Origin: Amphirosellinia nigrospora
Taxonomy: Eukaryota; Ascomycota; Sordariomycetes; Xylariales; Xylariaceae
Length of the DNA stretch: 64,000 nt
Direction of reading: 5' to 3'
NCBI GenBank assembly: GCA_004123355.1
Contig: SCHM01000003.1
Location: forward strand, 6,405,058-6,469,057
Shown here piece after piece: positions 36,863-48,155 of the stretch (the stretch's first letter is position 1; every line of letters starts with the position of its first letter). A program made the position numbers and the translations under genes. The notes beneath the pieces were generated by a model that had not been told where the DNA came from, searched no databases, and saw only the letters and a program-made list of their open reading frames with translations.

Positions 36863-37914
36863 CAAATTGATAATGATCGATTTTAAATATGAAATACAAT
36901 GTTTGTGATTAGTTATAGATGCTTAACGGTCATAGGCTAAAGTCTCGTTGTGCTCTACTTTTACTTTAAATTTGGCAGGCATGATTACCAACGAATGATC
37001 GAGTTAAATGCTAACATTTGGTTGGAAGCCTCAACCTACTAAATAACCGTTTCCCTGGAGCTATGCCTAGGTAGTGCGAAAAAAGGAAATGGCTGTTGTA
37101 ATCGAACTCTAATACAAGTTCAGCTTGTTAATGAACATAAAACGAGTTCAATTTCAAGCCATGGTGACAGGATCAAAGATCTCGCCCGCGGGCGTCACCA
37201 CTATTATATGTATAAAGTAGGGTATAACGAACGGAAACGCTAAGGTTATGCACCTCTTGGAGGATAGAGGATTGTCTGTCGGGACAGAGACGAATTTGGT
37301 CGGCGAGAAAGAAAAAAAGATAGGCGTATCAGGCGAGGTTTACGGACACGTGGACGAGCATACGCACACACACACACACACAAAAGCAGGCCTGAGATGC
37401 ATCATACGAAGGACTTCGTATTGCGTCTGTCCTACAGATTAGAGGCTACTCAAGAGCCTATGACGTAAATATTTTAGTAAAAAAAAGACTTTTTTCCCTT
37501 CTCTCTCTCTCTCTCTTATGTCCATGAATAATTACAGGTAGAGAAGGAGCACATCTCTCCAAATCGAGATCGACTAGAGTAGACTAAGACTAGCTGCTCT
37601 GTTGGCTCTGGAAATAAACCCAACGATGCCAGTTCGTAGGTAGCGAAGCTCTATTGTTGCCTCTGCGAGCCTTCAGGCCAAGGTATCCTTCCATCCATCA
37701 TCTGCTTCTGCGGCAAAGGAACGTAAAAAGTCTATACGTTCCTTCCTTCCATCGCTGAGCGACTCACTTTCGCTCTTCTTGATTCATGGGTATTGCTTGC
37801 GTGGTGTATAGTGTACAGGGGTTCAACAGGAATGGACTTGAGAGTTTCCAGCTCGGACTCACTCACTCACTCACTCATCCTGCTTGTATTGGATGTCTTA
37901 AGAGATGCGAGGAG
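36863..37914. other. Intergenic with simple repeats
   Basis: Convergent 3' ends of arg2 and the Acinus-like gene. No gene supported. It contains a CA run at about 37363-37382, a CT run at 37500-37516 and an ACTC tetramer run at about 37858-37876, plus one CCTAGGTAG at 37066. Confidence 0.6.
37363..37382. repeat. (CA)n microsatellite
   Basis: About nine CA units followed by AAAGC. Intergenic. Confidence 0.9.
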
Positions 37915-39858
37915 TTAGTATCTATGGCTGTCCTTGCGACGGCCACCCCCTCCTCCGTAGGCCTCACGGCGTGGTGGGTGTCTGTCGTCGACGGCGGATC
38001 GATCATCGTAAGACGAGTTGGGGCGGAAGCGGTCGCCACCTCTAGGAACGCCGTGAGGACGTGGCGCCCTACGCCGACGACGTCCACCGCCGCCTCCGCC
38101 TCCGCCTGCCCCAGGAGGTCCAGGTGGCCTACGACGGTCACCGAAATTACGATCACGAGGACCGCCACCAGCGCCGCCGGTACGTGCGAGTTCGCGGCGT
38201 TCCTTTTCTCTGTGCGGGGGTCGAATACCTAGGAATATCTCGGGCCCCCGATTGACGAGGATGTCGTCTCTCTCGAAATAGTATCTATGGTAGTCTCTAC
38301 CCGGTTCGTCGTAACTGTATTGCTGGTCTTTCGCTTGTGCGAGAATGTTAAGGCGACGCTGAGCAAGCTCCGGAGCTACAGGTCGATACAGAACAGGAGG
38401 CCCAGATTTGGTCCTAATGAAGCCTGGGTCTAATCTCTCTGGTCGGGCTGGATGCATGCTAGTAGGGCCATTGTGAGAATAAGGATTGCGAGGACCGGTG
38501 GGTGCATTTTCAATTCCAGAAGGGCGCGATGGACCTGTGGGAATCGAGGTTTTACGGTCCGGGTGAATGACAGGAGAGGCGGGCGCTCGTCTGGTAGCTT
38601 GGTTTGCATCCGTCTCTTCTAGCTTGACCAGCACATTGCCATCATTATCGTGATCGTAGACAACCTCGTAGCGAGGCATGTTGCCGGCGTTTCTGGCTTG
38701 CTGTTCTGTATCGATCCAATTTTCAATATAATGGGGTGGTATGAAGTCTATCCACAACGCTTTGCGATTTGTTTCATCGGGCCAAACACGTTGGTGCAGG
38801 GCGGTGCGCACACGGGAAGCTGCGGAAACTGATGTGAAAATGGCAAAGGCGTGAGTGCGAATGTTATCGAGGTAGAAATTGGCAATGATGCTGCCGTCAA
38901 GGGGAGCATTGGCGGGCGTGGCAAGCTCCAAAAGGTGGTCTTGAACAGCTTGTGGTCGCAGCGGTCGCATGAAATTCTTGATATAGAGTGCGCAAGTCGC
39001 AGGGTGTATAGATGGTTCAATGTGTCGCTCGGGTGGGAGAGTGTTCTGGGTCGTGGGTTTGTTGACCCATACCATCTTCGGTTGCTAGGTATGTACCTCC
39101 TCGGGGGCTCTTTGCCCCAGCATCAGGCATTGCGCTATCTTCCGCGTCCCCTACGGAGCCATGACTGATTTCAGCAGCTGCGTTGTGAGTAACGTCTTCC
39201 TCAGCACCGTTAGCTGATGCTCCCCTTCCCGAGTCCTCTTTTCCTCCTAGCTCCGAGGCTTTATCTACCCGTTCCTCATCACTAATAACTTTCGCATCAA
39301 CATCTGTCATTGACACCTGGTCGGTCTCTTCATTATCTGGGTTTAATGTTTCGCGCTTGCCGGAGGCTGCGTCTAAGGTGGCATCTTGGGTCATGTTGCC
39401 GTTATCTTGTCGCAACCGTTTATGCGCAACCTCATTGGAGGGTGGAGGAGTTGTCGATCTCCGCTTCCGCTTTTGTACATCCTGAACAACGTCGGCTATA
39501 GGAAGCGATGGCGTTTCGGAGGTAGTTGTGTGCGATATGACCTGCTAGAGCAACATTTCTCGAGTCATCTTCAGCTACATCAATATCAGGAGCTGGTGCG
39601 GCTTGTAGCTCTTGTGTAGTCTCGGCTCTGGATGGTTCTGGTGAGGCGCTAGCAGGTTCAGACACATTGGACGGTTGCGCCTCGTTGGGTTCTGTCGTCG
39701 TGGTCGCTGCTTCGACAGTGTTTGGCAGGGCTATCTTCAGAGGCTGCAGCTTCTTCTAACCTCGCAACCAGATCAGCCTTGAGCCCATTCAGTGGCAAGC
39801 CCAGACGCTTCAACTCAGCCTTCAGCTCAACAACCTTCATCTTGCTGTAGTCCGCCAT
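37915..39858 (-). CDS. Acinus-like SAP and RRM protein (ASAP-complex scaffold)
   Basis: Minus strand from ATG 39858. Residues about 6-40 form a SAP domain (MKVVELKAELKRLGLPLNGL, then KADLVARLEE). Then comes a long acidic, low-complexity region with a nuclear signal (QKRKRRSTTPPP, about 39440). A degenerate RRM begins CALYIKNFMRPLRPQAVQDH and ends ALWIDFIPP. A short conserved peptide RTKSGPPVLYRPVAPELA with flanking LDPGF and RRL (about 38350-38435) matches the RNPS1-SAP18 binding motif of Acinus, followed by an Arg/Gly tail. In animals Acinus scaffolds the splicing-linked ASAP complex with RNPS1 and SAP18; that role here is inferred from layout and motif. Frame changes near 39725, 39540 and 39110 are needed to join the N- and C-terminal parts. 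No introns are obvious. Assembly error is the likely cause of the breaks. Confidence 0.75.
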
Positions 39859-41724
39859 GGCATGTGTCGGCTGCCGTTGACTTGTATGGGTAACCGCGCA
39901 AACCTCGACTAAGGGTAGATATAAGAGATAAGCGAGCGTGACCACTTGCGACAATGGGAATCTCGGGGCGCGGCTCAGGCGTGCTGGATTTGTATTCGGA
40001 GGCGACGTGCTTCTTCTAGGGCAGGTAGGCCTGGCACCGTGATTTTCAAATGCTGTGAAAGATTAGAGCAGATGGACGTGCATTCAGCCGTGGCGGACGG
40101 TGTGAAGTGGCAAGCAGGTAGGTATATCGACGATAGGTAGGTAGCTAACCATGTAACAAAGACCAAGGCTTGGGTGGTGTTTTCGTTGATGCTGAATAGA
40201 GATGATGGATATCTGAGCTACTTAGCACATTACAGTAGCTCATGGGTCTTGTGAAGGCAGCGCAAGGATCGAAGGCGATATCGCTATCAGATTCGGGCTC
40301 TGGGCGCGTTGTTGGTCGCGATGTGACAGTAGGTATTTATAGGGAGTCAAGCGTCGCAAACTTTACATCTACTAGGTACCTCCCTAGTCACTTTAGTGTG
40401 TACTGGTAGCTGATCAGATTCTTACATTACAGGTTGCCCGGCATGGCACTACTATTGGCTAAAATATGAATGGAGATTATATTATCCGGCTATCTTAAAA
40501 GCGGACTAACCACTCTAAGTAGCAATAATAATATTTAATTTGTGACATCATACCTGGTACTGGGTAGGTGTTTTGTGAAATACTGCCATTTGATACCTAA
40601 GGCATGATATAGATATAGGTAGGCAAAGGGTTGATATATTAGGTGATGGGTTATACAGGGAGTTGAGCGCAATACAGTGCCACACGGACTGCCACACGGA
40701 GTTTGCGAGGCTGAAGCAGTCGTATGAGGTTATCGTGAGTCTCAAGCAGATATTGAAGCTAGATTTGAACACCGAGATATTAGTCTCCAGCTACACAGGT
40801 CTTTATTTTTCGGTCCTGTTAAGGTCCGCGAAGCTGTAGGAAAGAAAAGGAGAATTCTGAGCATAAAAAAGGCATGAATCCTCCCTTCGAAATAATAGGG
40901 AACTTAGATATATATGACCCCTTTGGCACCATAATTGCTTATTACTCAATTTGAACCAATTCTAAGCCTCCATTTGAGCCCTTGTGACAATAACATTAGC
41001 AAGAAGCATAAGTACCTCACCCTACCTAACCTTCAAAGATCATGGATCTAGAAGGTGCTACCTACCTTAGGTAGATATACAGGTACAGTTTTTGTGCATG
41101 TATATCTACAGGTAGTTATTCTAAGTTGTAGCGCTACATACTTATAGCACTACTTAACCAATATATAGCCATAAGGCAATGGCCTCCTCCCTATCTGCGT
41201 AGTACCTTTAAATTTAAAGTACATCTAGGTATATACTTTTATGCACCTATTAACTTACGTATCAGTATATAAGGACATATTTATACGTTCATCAAGGAAG
41301 TAACCCCAAGTCCATAGTGTTTCCTTGGATAATGTTCCCTTGCACACACAAGTTATTCAGCGCCGCCTTGTCCCTTTGTCTTGTCTTCTTCGAGCTATAC
41401 CAAGTCCGACCTTGTGTTCAAGCAACACAATGAGAATTACGAATACCTGATTGCGCTCTTATCCTGTTAGCCAAGATAGTATACTGGTAGAGTGCTATGG
41501 GCACAGAGGTTTGAAACCGCACTCTCGACCTTCACCTAACCTTGCAAACACAAATCCAAGGTAAGCAGCCATCCTATCTTCTTCTACCAGTAGTGTTACG
41601 TCACAACTATAACATTCTATTCGTTAAGCATGTTTCCTCCTGTTTCTTTTAGCCTGTCCAGATCACCCAACAAAAAAAAAAAAAAGGAAAGAGCTAATAC
41701 ATTTGAAGAGATTGAACCGTCAAC
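39859..41724. other. Intergenic, divergent promoters
   Basis: Between the minus-strand Acinus-like gene and the plus-strand unknown. No gene supported. It contains AT-rich stretches, a CTACCTTAGGTAG-type motif at 41060-41074 and a possible 5' UTR intron (gtaagc at about 41561 to ctaccag at about 41590). An A run lies at 41671-41684. Confidence 0.45.
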
Positions 41725-42991
41725 ATGTGGGGTTTCACCCGCTGGTTTTCGCCTAGCCCTTCTAAATCCACGTCGTCAGGATCCTCAAGTACTTCATCGA
41801 ATTCAAACCGAGGGATGGATAGAGTCTTACATGGTCGTGTATCAAAGCTCGCTCATACCAACATTACTTCCAAGTCTCAGAAATACGAAACCCTTACTCA
41901 AGTCATCGGGAAAGAAGAAGGCAGCAAAGTGAGCTTCGGGGCGATCAAGCGAGAAGAAGGTTATAATGACAGCGTTGGAGACAAAATCAATGGAGAGCAA
42001 TTTCCCGTTGCATTGCCCATGGCAATGATGGCGAAACCAGTCGATTCTGAAGATAATGTGTCGCAACAGTCTGATGCCAAACATAGCGATAATGATGACA
42101 CGGATTCTGATTCCGATTCCGAAAAAGACACAGCATGGCGTTTGGAGCAGATATACCTCAATATAATACTGGGTGCTCGCAATGAGTTTGCGCTGATGCC
42201 ATTATCCTGGAAGATGCACTTTCGAGGCATCCCCCTTCCGGATGGTCTCTTCTATGACCATGACAAATCGAAGAGTATCCGGCCCCGGATATACGCACAC
42301 ACAAATAGATTAGAGTATAGAGGTACGTAGTGGTCCGAAACACCCGCAAGGCCTTTCGTACTGACTATTGAAAGGCGCACTCACTCTTCGAAGGTTAATC
42401 GACATCCACGCCCGCATCCAGGATATACGAAAGGACGAGGCTGAGATAAAAAATGACAAAGGAAAATCCAAGGCCGACAAGAAGGCTCTCATCAGGACTA
42501 CATCGGCTGATATAGTCAAACAACTCAGGCGTGTTCTCGAGCAGGCTTTAAATTGGGCAAAAGAGGATGGCGGGATTAGCAAATATGATCACCAATTACC
42601 TCCCAATGTCAGGGTTATGGTGATGAGGGACATAACGATGAGTGATAACCCGGATTGGGAAACCAAGATTCAAAACGAAATGTGTGACCTGGCCGATGCA
42701 TGGAGAAACTGCGCCGCGAACGGAGACGCACCAGTCCAGGTTCCTGTTCTTTTTGGCTTCGTCATTTTGAAACACATCATTACCATCGTTACTTTGGATG
42801 CTTCAGATCCAGGAGCTATTATTTCCGTGCCCTGCCAACTGAAAATGGCAGAGAAAAACCAACATCAGTGGAACGCCTTGGCAATCCTAGTAACTATTTG
42901 CTGGGCGCGTGATGTACTCCTTGATTACATTAACGCTCGGTCGGACCTGGATCCAGACGTGAAAGCGGAATCGAGTGATCCTGATGCTTAG
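41725..42991 (+). CDS. Conserved-looking fungal protein of unknown function
   Basis: Two exons (41725-42322, 42375-42991) with a 52-base GT-AG intron in matching phase give an intact 404-residue protein. I do not recognise the family. The N-terminus is MWGFTRWFSPSPSKSTSSGS and is Ser-rich. Residues about 95-135 are acidic with Ser (KHSDNDDTDSDSDSEKDT). The remainder is a mixed, largely helical domain: it opens WRLEQIYLNIILGARNEFAL, includes LRRLIDIHARIQDIRKDEAE with a Lys-rich coil, and ends with hydrophobic segments around FGFVILKHIITIVTLD and WNALAILVTICWARDVLLDY. There is no signal peptide and no clear membrane helix. The open frame, the spliced join and the lack of breaks all support a real gene. 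Confidence 0.75.
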
Positions 42992-43638
42992 AAGAATGAC
43001 CGTGGAATATATATTTGGTCACCGAGTCGCTTAGACAAGCCGACGCAAGAGACGCCAGGGTCGGGGGCCGGGTGTGCAGATGCATACCGACCTATCTTAT
43101 ACGAACCAACCATTATAATCTTCGCCACCTACCAAAAGCTTGAACAATAAACCTCGATACTTGTGATGCATGCAACATGCTCGATAATAAGACTGAGAGA
43201 CAGGTTCTAGGTATCAATAAAAATTATACTATGATAATAACCTCTAGGCATGATAGATAGTTGGCTTCTTGTAAGAGCGTAGGTGACTCAATTTGTATCA
43301 TACCTTTGTTCTGTCTGCAGTGGCGATCAACAGTATTTTATTCCCTCATGCTGAGAATTTCATGGCTCTTAACGATGCTATTACATAGAAGACATCCAAA
43401 ACAGCTCATAAGCAAATGACAAGCAAGCAAACAAGTCTGGCCATGGTGGAAGCAGGCTGATCATAAATTGAAGTCGTTCTAAGATGACTAATTACAAATG
43501 TGGGAGACGCTTGCTGTTAAAATGGTTCCCCACAACCAGTAGTCCAGACCCACCCAAAATGAAACCTTGCCCCCCATTATACTTATCTAAAGGACCCTCC
43601 ATCTTATGTTGCGACATTGATTTCTTCTTCAAGCATCG
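42992..43638. other. Intergenic upstream of TYW1
   Basis: No gene supported. It holds the 3' end of the unknown gene, with aataaa-like signals near 43147 and 43215, and the TYW1 promoter. Confidence 0.5.
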
Positions 43639-46045
43639 ATGGCGATGGCGAGCAATCAAACGACGGATTGGGGTGACCCAAGCCCGTCGAGAGGTGAGTA
43701 TGCCAAGTATCTCATGTTGTCTTCACTTTTAACAACCTTGCGCAGACTTTCTCGAGTTTTGGCATGTCCATAGAGAGGTCGTTTTGGTGGTGGTGATATC
43801 TTTATTCACCATGGCATATATGATATATATTACTCTTCCGACGAGAAGGGTCATTAAGAAACCACTAAACCGTGATGTTGTTACTTCGAAGTCAGTACCA
43901 ACGAAACCTGCTATATCGAGCGATGAAAAAGTAGAAGCACCAGTCGAAGCACTGCCTCCAGGTCTAGTAGCGCGTGGACCACGGCGCATCAAGGGCGAAC
44001 TGCGGAAACCTGAAGCTACGAGTGAAACTATCGGCTCTGACTGCAGTCGCCGCACTCAGGTCCTGGTATTCTACTCGTCGCTGACAACCACGACGGAAAA
44101 GATCGCCAATGAGTTTGCGCAGAAACTGAGCGCCTCCCTAGTGGGGGATGTGGCGGAGCGCAAAGATATTTTCTTGGCCCCTACTGTCCTAGATCTAGCA
44201 CAAATAGACTACGACGAATACTTCATCAGCCTGCCCAAGCCAATGGATACAACCATACCGTTGGATTATTTTTATCTGTTCTTGATACCGAGCTACAATA
44301 TTGACACCATCAATGACACTCTCCTCGAGCACCTTCAAGAAACCCACCACGACTTCAGGATAGACACGGCCCCACTATCAGGGATCTTGGGTTATTCTGT
44401 GTTTGGGCTTGGCGATCGAGAGGGATGGCCGACCGAGGAGGAGGGATTCTGCTTTCAGGCTAAGGAAGTCGATAAATGGATGGCTAAACTTACTGGGCGA
44501 AAGAGGGCGTATCCGTTAGGGACGGGGGATAAAAAGCTAGACCTTACTAATCGCCTGAGCGAATGGATGGAGGGCGTGACGGACGTCCTTAAACTTGCTG
44601 CGACTACAGGAAGCTTAGGAGAGGGAGTACCAGGGAGCGGAGATGCCGATGAGAGCGACGCTGAGTACGTCTCCGGGGATGACGATGATGAAGCACTGAT
44701 TGAAGAGGCTGCGGCTGCGCCGAAAAATAAGAGTAAGAAGAAGACAAATATTGATGATGTTGAAGATCTAGGGAGAATTATGAAGTCAAGCCAAGCTGAA
44801 TCCAAAGGCTCAAAAGAACCGGCTCCTATCGCCATCGATTTCACCACCTACAGCAAACCAAACGTGAAGAGAGCAACACAGCCTGTCAAAGAGATGGTCC
44901 CCAAAAGTTCCCCTACCTACGCGGCTTTAACGAAACAGGGATACTCCATCGTGGGCTCACACTCCGGTGTCAAGATCTGTCGGTGGACGAAGTCAGCGCT
45001 GCGGGGACGGGGCTCCTGTTACAAGTATTCATTTTACGGGATCGCATCACATCAATGCATGGAGACTACACCATCACTATCATGCTCGAACAAATGCGTG
45101 TTTTGCTGGCGCCATGGGACGAACCCCGTCGGCACGAACTGGCGCTGGGTCGTCGACCCTCCCGAGATGATCTTTGACGGGGTGAAGGCCGGCCATTACC
45201 AAAAGATCAAGATGATGCGCGGCGTACCCGGGGTGCGCGCGGAGCGGTTTGCCGAGGCGATGCGCATCCGCCACTGCGCCCTGAGCCTCGTCGGCGAGCC
45301 CATCTTCTACCCGCACATCAACGAGTTCCTAGGGATGCTGCACGCGGAGCGCATCTCGAGCTTCCTGGTGTGCAACGCGCAACACCCGGACCAGCTGGCG
45401 GCGCTCAGGGCCGTGACGCAGCTATACGTGTCCATCGACGCGAGCAACAAGGAGTCGCTGCGCAAGATCGACCGGCCGCTGCACCGCGACTTCTGGGAGC
45501 GGTTCCAGCGCTGCCTCGACATCCTGCGCGAGAAGCGCTTCAAGCACCGCACCGTCTTCCGCCTCACCCTCGTCAAGGGCTTCAACGTCGACGACGAGGT
45601 CGAGGGCTACGCCGACCTCGTCGAGCGCGGGCTCCCCTGCTTCGTCGAGATCAAGGGCGTCACGTACTGCGGCACATCGACGAGCGCCGGCGCCGGCCTC
45701 ACCATGGCCAACGTCCCCTTCTACGCTGAGGTGACCGAGTTCGTGACCGCGCTCGATAAGAAGTTGAAGGAGCGCGGGCTGGACTACGGCATCGCCGCCG
45801 AGCATGCGCATAGTTGCTGTGTGCTTATCGCCAGCGGGCGCTTCCGCGTCGATGGCAAGTGGCACACGCGGATCGATTACCAGCGGTTCTTTGAGCTGCT
45901 GGAGGAGCGCGGCGCCGAAGGCGACTGGAAGCCCGAAGACTACATGGGCCCCGAGACGCCGGAGTGGGCGACCTGGGGTAATGGCGGGTTTGATCCCCGG
46001 GACGAGCGGGTTGATCGTAAAGGTAGGAAGATTGAGGCTTCGTAA
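43639..46045 (+). CDS. TYW1: tRNA 4-demethylwyosine synthase TYW1
   Basis: Exon 1 is 43639-43693 (MAMASNQTTDWGDPSPSR); a 52-base intron is followed by exon 2, 43746-46045. Together they give an intact protein of about 784 residues. A membrane helix near residues 26-45 (VVLVVVISLFTMAYMIYITL) anchors it, as in other eukaryotic TYW1. A flavodoxin domain follows (VLVFYSSLTTTTEKIANEFA, GYSVFGLGDREGW), then an acidic Lys-rich linker. The radical-SAM core has its C-x3-C-x2-C cluster at about residues 465-472 (CSNKCVFCWRHGTNPVG) and later SLVGEPIFYPHINEF, LYVSIDAS and the substrate-side segment VEIKGVTYCG. The enzyme builds the tricyclic base of wybutosine at position 37 of tRNA-Phe from m1G and pyruvate. 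The 3' half is noticeably GC-rich. Confidence 0.96.
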
Positions 46046-46600
46046 AAGGAAAATAATCCTATTACTTGTATTCTATGTTAGACGAACTGAGCTTGGTCCC
46101 ACCTAGGGGCATGATGCGAAAACACACAAATATGAAGAGAAAAAAGCAACTTGAAAGCAAGAAGTTCGATATCGTGATGTTATTTTGTCATTCGTCATGT
46201 CTCTATACTGCGCCGCCGAACTTCATTTCGTGAGAAAAAGTAATACACAAGGGCAAAGCCGACCATCCAATCGCCATTCCCTCTTTTGTCATGTTTCTAC
46301 ATGTTTCCCTTGCCGGGGCCGTGCGTACATAACGGCCATCACAGGTAGAGGAACGAGACCGGGTCTTGCACCCAAAATTATATCTTACATAACACATACA
46401 GATGAAACAAGGTGGCAATTAATTTTTCAAATGCATAATAACCCCGATTATGGACCATGCCTTGCAGGTACCGTGGTTGGCAGAGCGGGTTTACGCGTTG
46501 GGGCATTTGGATAAGGTGTCCTGCACATGCCTGCTGGTTGAGTGGAGGATTGGAGCGTTCGCGATCAACACGGACATATTGTTAAATTTTCTTCTTCTTT
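46046..46600. other. Intergenic between convergent TYW1 and tom20
   Basis: No gene supported; shared 3' region of two convergent genes. Confidence 0.55.
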
Positions 46601-47489
46601 CTAGTCTAGACCAGCTGTAGGAAGGTCCATAAGATCGGCAAGGTTGACTGCCTGGTCGTTGAGATCTAGAGACTTGTCGTACGCTATCATCTCGGCGAGG
46701 ACATCGAGCACACGCTGGATTCAGAAACTTGTTAGTATTCGGGAGATATTGTTGGTGTCAGGTTTAATAGACGCTATATCCATACCTTATCCACTGTCTT
46801 GTCGTAAATAGAAATGAGGTCTCGGGGCGTCGGGTACACCTTAAGTGCCTTATAGAAAGCGAGGGCGGCCTCAGTAGTTTGTGATGCTGAAGATTCGCCC
46901 CGTTAGCAACGCATACTTGATTGTCTTGCCCTGGTTGAGACAGCAGAGTGTCTCTCAGGCCGTTCTTGGTTGGGCCCGGCGGTCCTCGGATGCATAAAAG
47001 GGACGGGAAGGTAGGGCTAGGCTTACGATCAGAAGCCAGGACCTCGCCCTGCTGCACGTATTCCATAAAGTACTGCTCCTTCTCGTTGACACCAGCGGGG
47101 AAGCCCTCCTCGAGGGCGGCATCAACGGCGGTCTGGATGCTGCGGCGTTTCTGTTTGCCTTGGGCAACGGCCTCTTCTTTTTCGGCGCGGACTTGGCGGC
47201 GTTCCTCACGTCTCAGGGTCTTGCGGAAATCGGGGTTTGCGCGGCGTTGGTGGTCGAAATACAGAGCATAGGCTGTTCGAGAGACGGGGTTAGCAGCTGT
47301 CCCCTTCCCATGGAGTATATATTCGCAATTGGAAGCCCAAATCCAGATCCAGATCCAAATCTACCCCGCGCTGCGCTCTGCTGGTGGTCTGCATCGGTTG
47401 GGGGCCGTGGTTGGGCGGCATGACGTACCTAACAGGCCTGTTGCTGCCGTAGCGACAGATATAGTTGCGATGGTGCTGGTTTGAACCAT
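46601..47489 (-). CDS. tom20: Mitochondrial import receptor Tom20
   Basis: Minus strand, four exons: 47489-47429, 47272-47027, 46886-46786 and 46714-46601, all with GT-AG introns in phase; 173 residues, the normal size. Exon 1 encodes the N-terminal membrane anchor ([20 protein letters not shown]). Exon 2 continues [20 protein letters not shown], then the basic coiled stretch [14 protein letters not shown] and [20 protein letters not shown]. Exon 3 has the TPR-like receptor segment ([20 protein letters not shown], then YDKTVDK), and exon 4 a short acidic tail. Tom20 sits in the outer membrane and binds presequences. It lies divergent from exo84, 666 bases apart. Confidence 0.95.
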
Positions 47490-48155
47490 TTTGGAGGGTG
47501 TGAGAGAAGACGATACAACAGGATGGCTCGGACGGGCGAATTCAGCGCTCGATTCGGTTTTGGTTGAAGAACCAGGCGTCGACGGCGGGAATGCGATAGG
47601 ATGGCACAATGGGACAATGAGGTGGTGCTTGCAAGACGTGGCAGCTCAATGCAATGTGAGAATCACTGGCCTAATTTTTTGCCGAACTGCTTGAGCTTGA
47701 TAGGGCGGCGATAAGCTAGGTAAGCTGGATCGGGACTGCCATGTCATCCTTGAGCCCGAACATTAGGTGCTGAGCCAGCACCGCAGTGGGTCTCTTTCTG
47801 CTCCAGCGCCATAAAACAAGGTACATTCCCTAAAAGCGGGGCCGTAGGTACCTGAGATATGAACTGGCGGGCAGGGGTGCACAACTAAATGCTAAATGCC
47901 TACGGCGATAGCATTGACGACAGCTCCGTGTTTCGTGGATACACATCGTGGCTACGGCCGAAGCTCAAACCACCTCATTACTTAGCTTGCATCAATCGCC
48001 TTGGTCAGCCTCGAGACTGGTCACAACCGTGCTGCTCTATTGTTTGGTAGTGCGCACGGCCTATTATTGGGTACTATAAGTTTAACTAGCCACGCCAATC
48101 GATTGCGTGTGAGCTGAGCGCTGTTGCCGCCGTCTACTATCTTCTCGGTCCCGTC
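47490..48155. promoter_or_regulatory. Divergent promoter region, tom20 / exo84
   Basis: 666 bases between the two start codons, with no other gene. No recognised factor site stands out; a TATA-like ggtactataag lies at about 48070. Confidence 0.4.

Noticed and set aside
45422-45865. Long open frames antisense to TYW1
   Set aside because: Shadows of a very GC-rich coding strand; the sense frame has the full enzyme.
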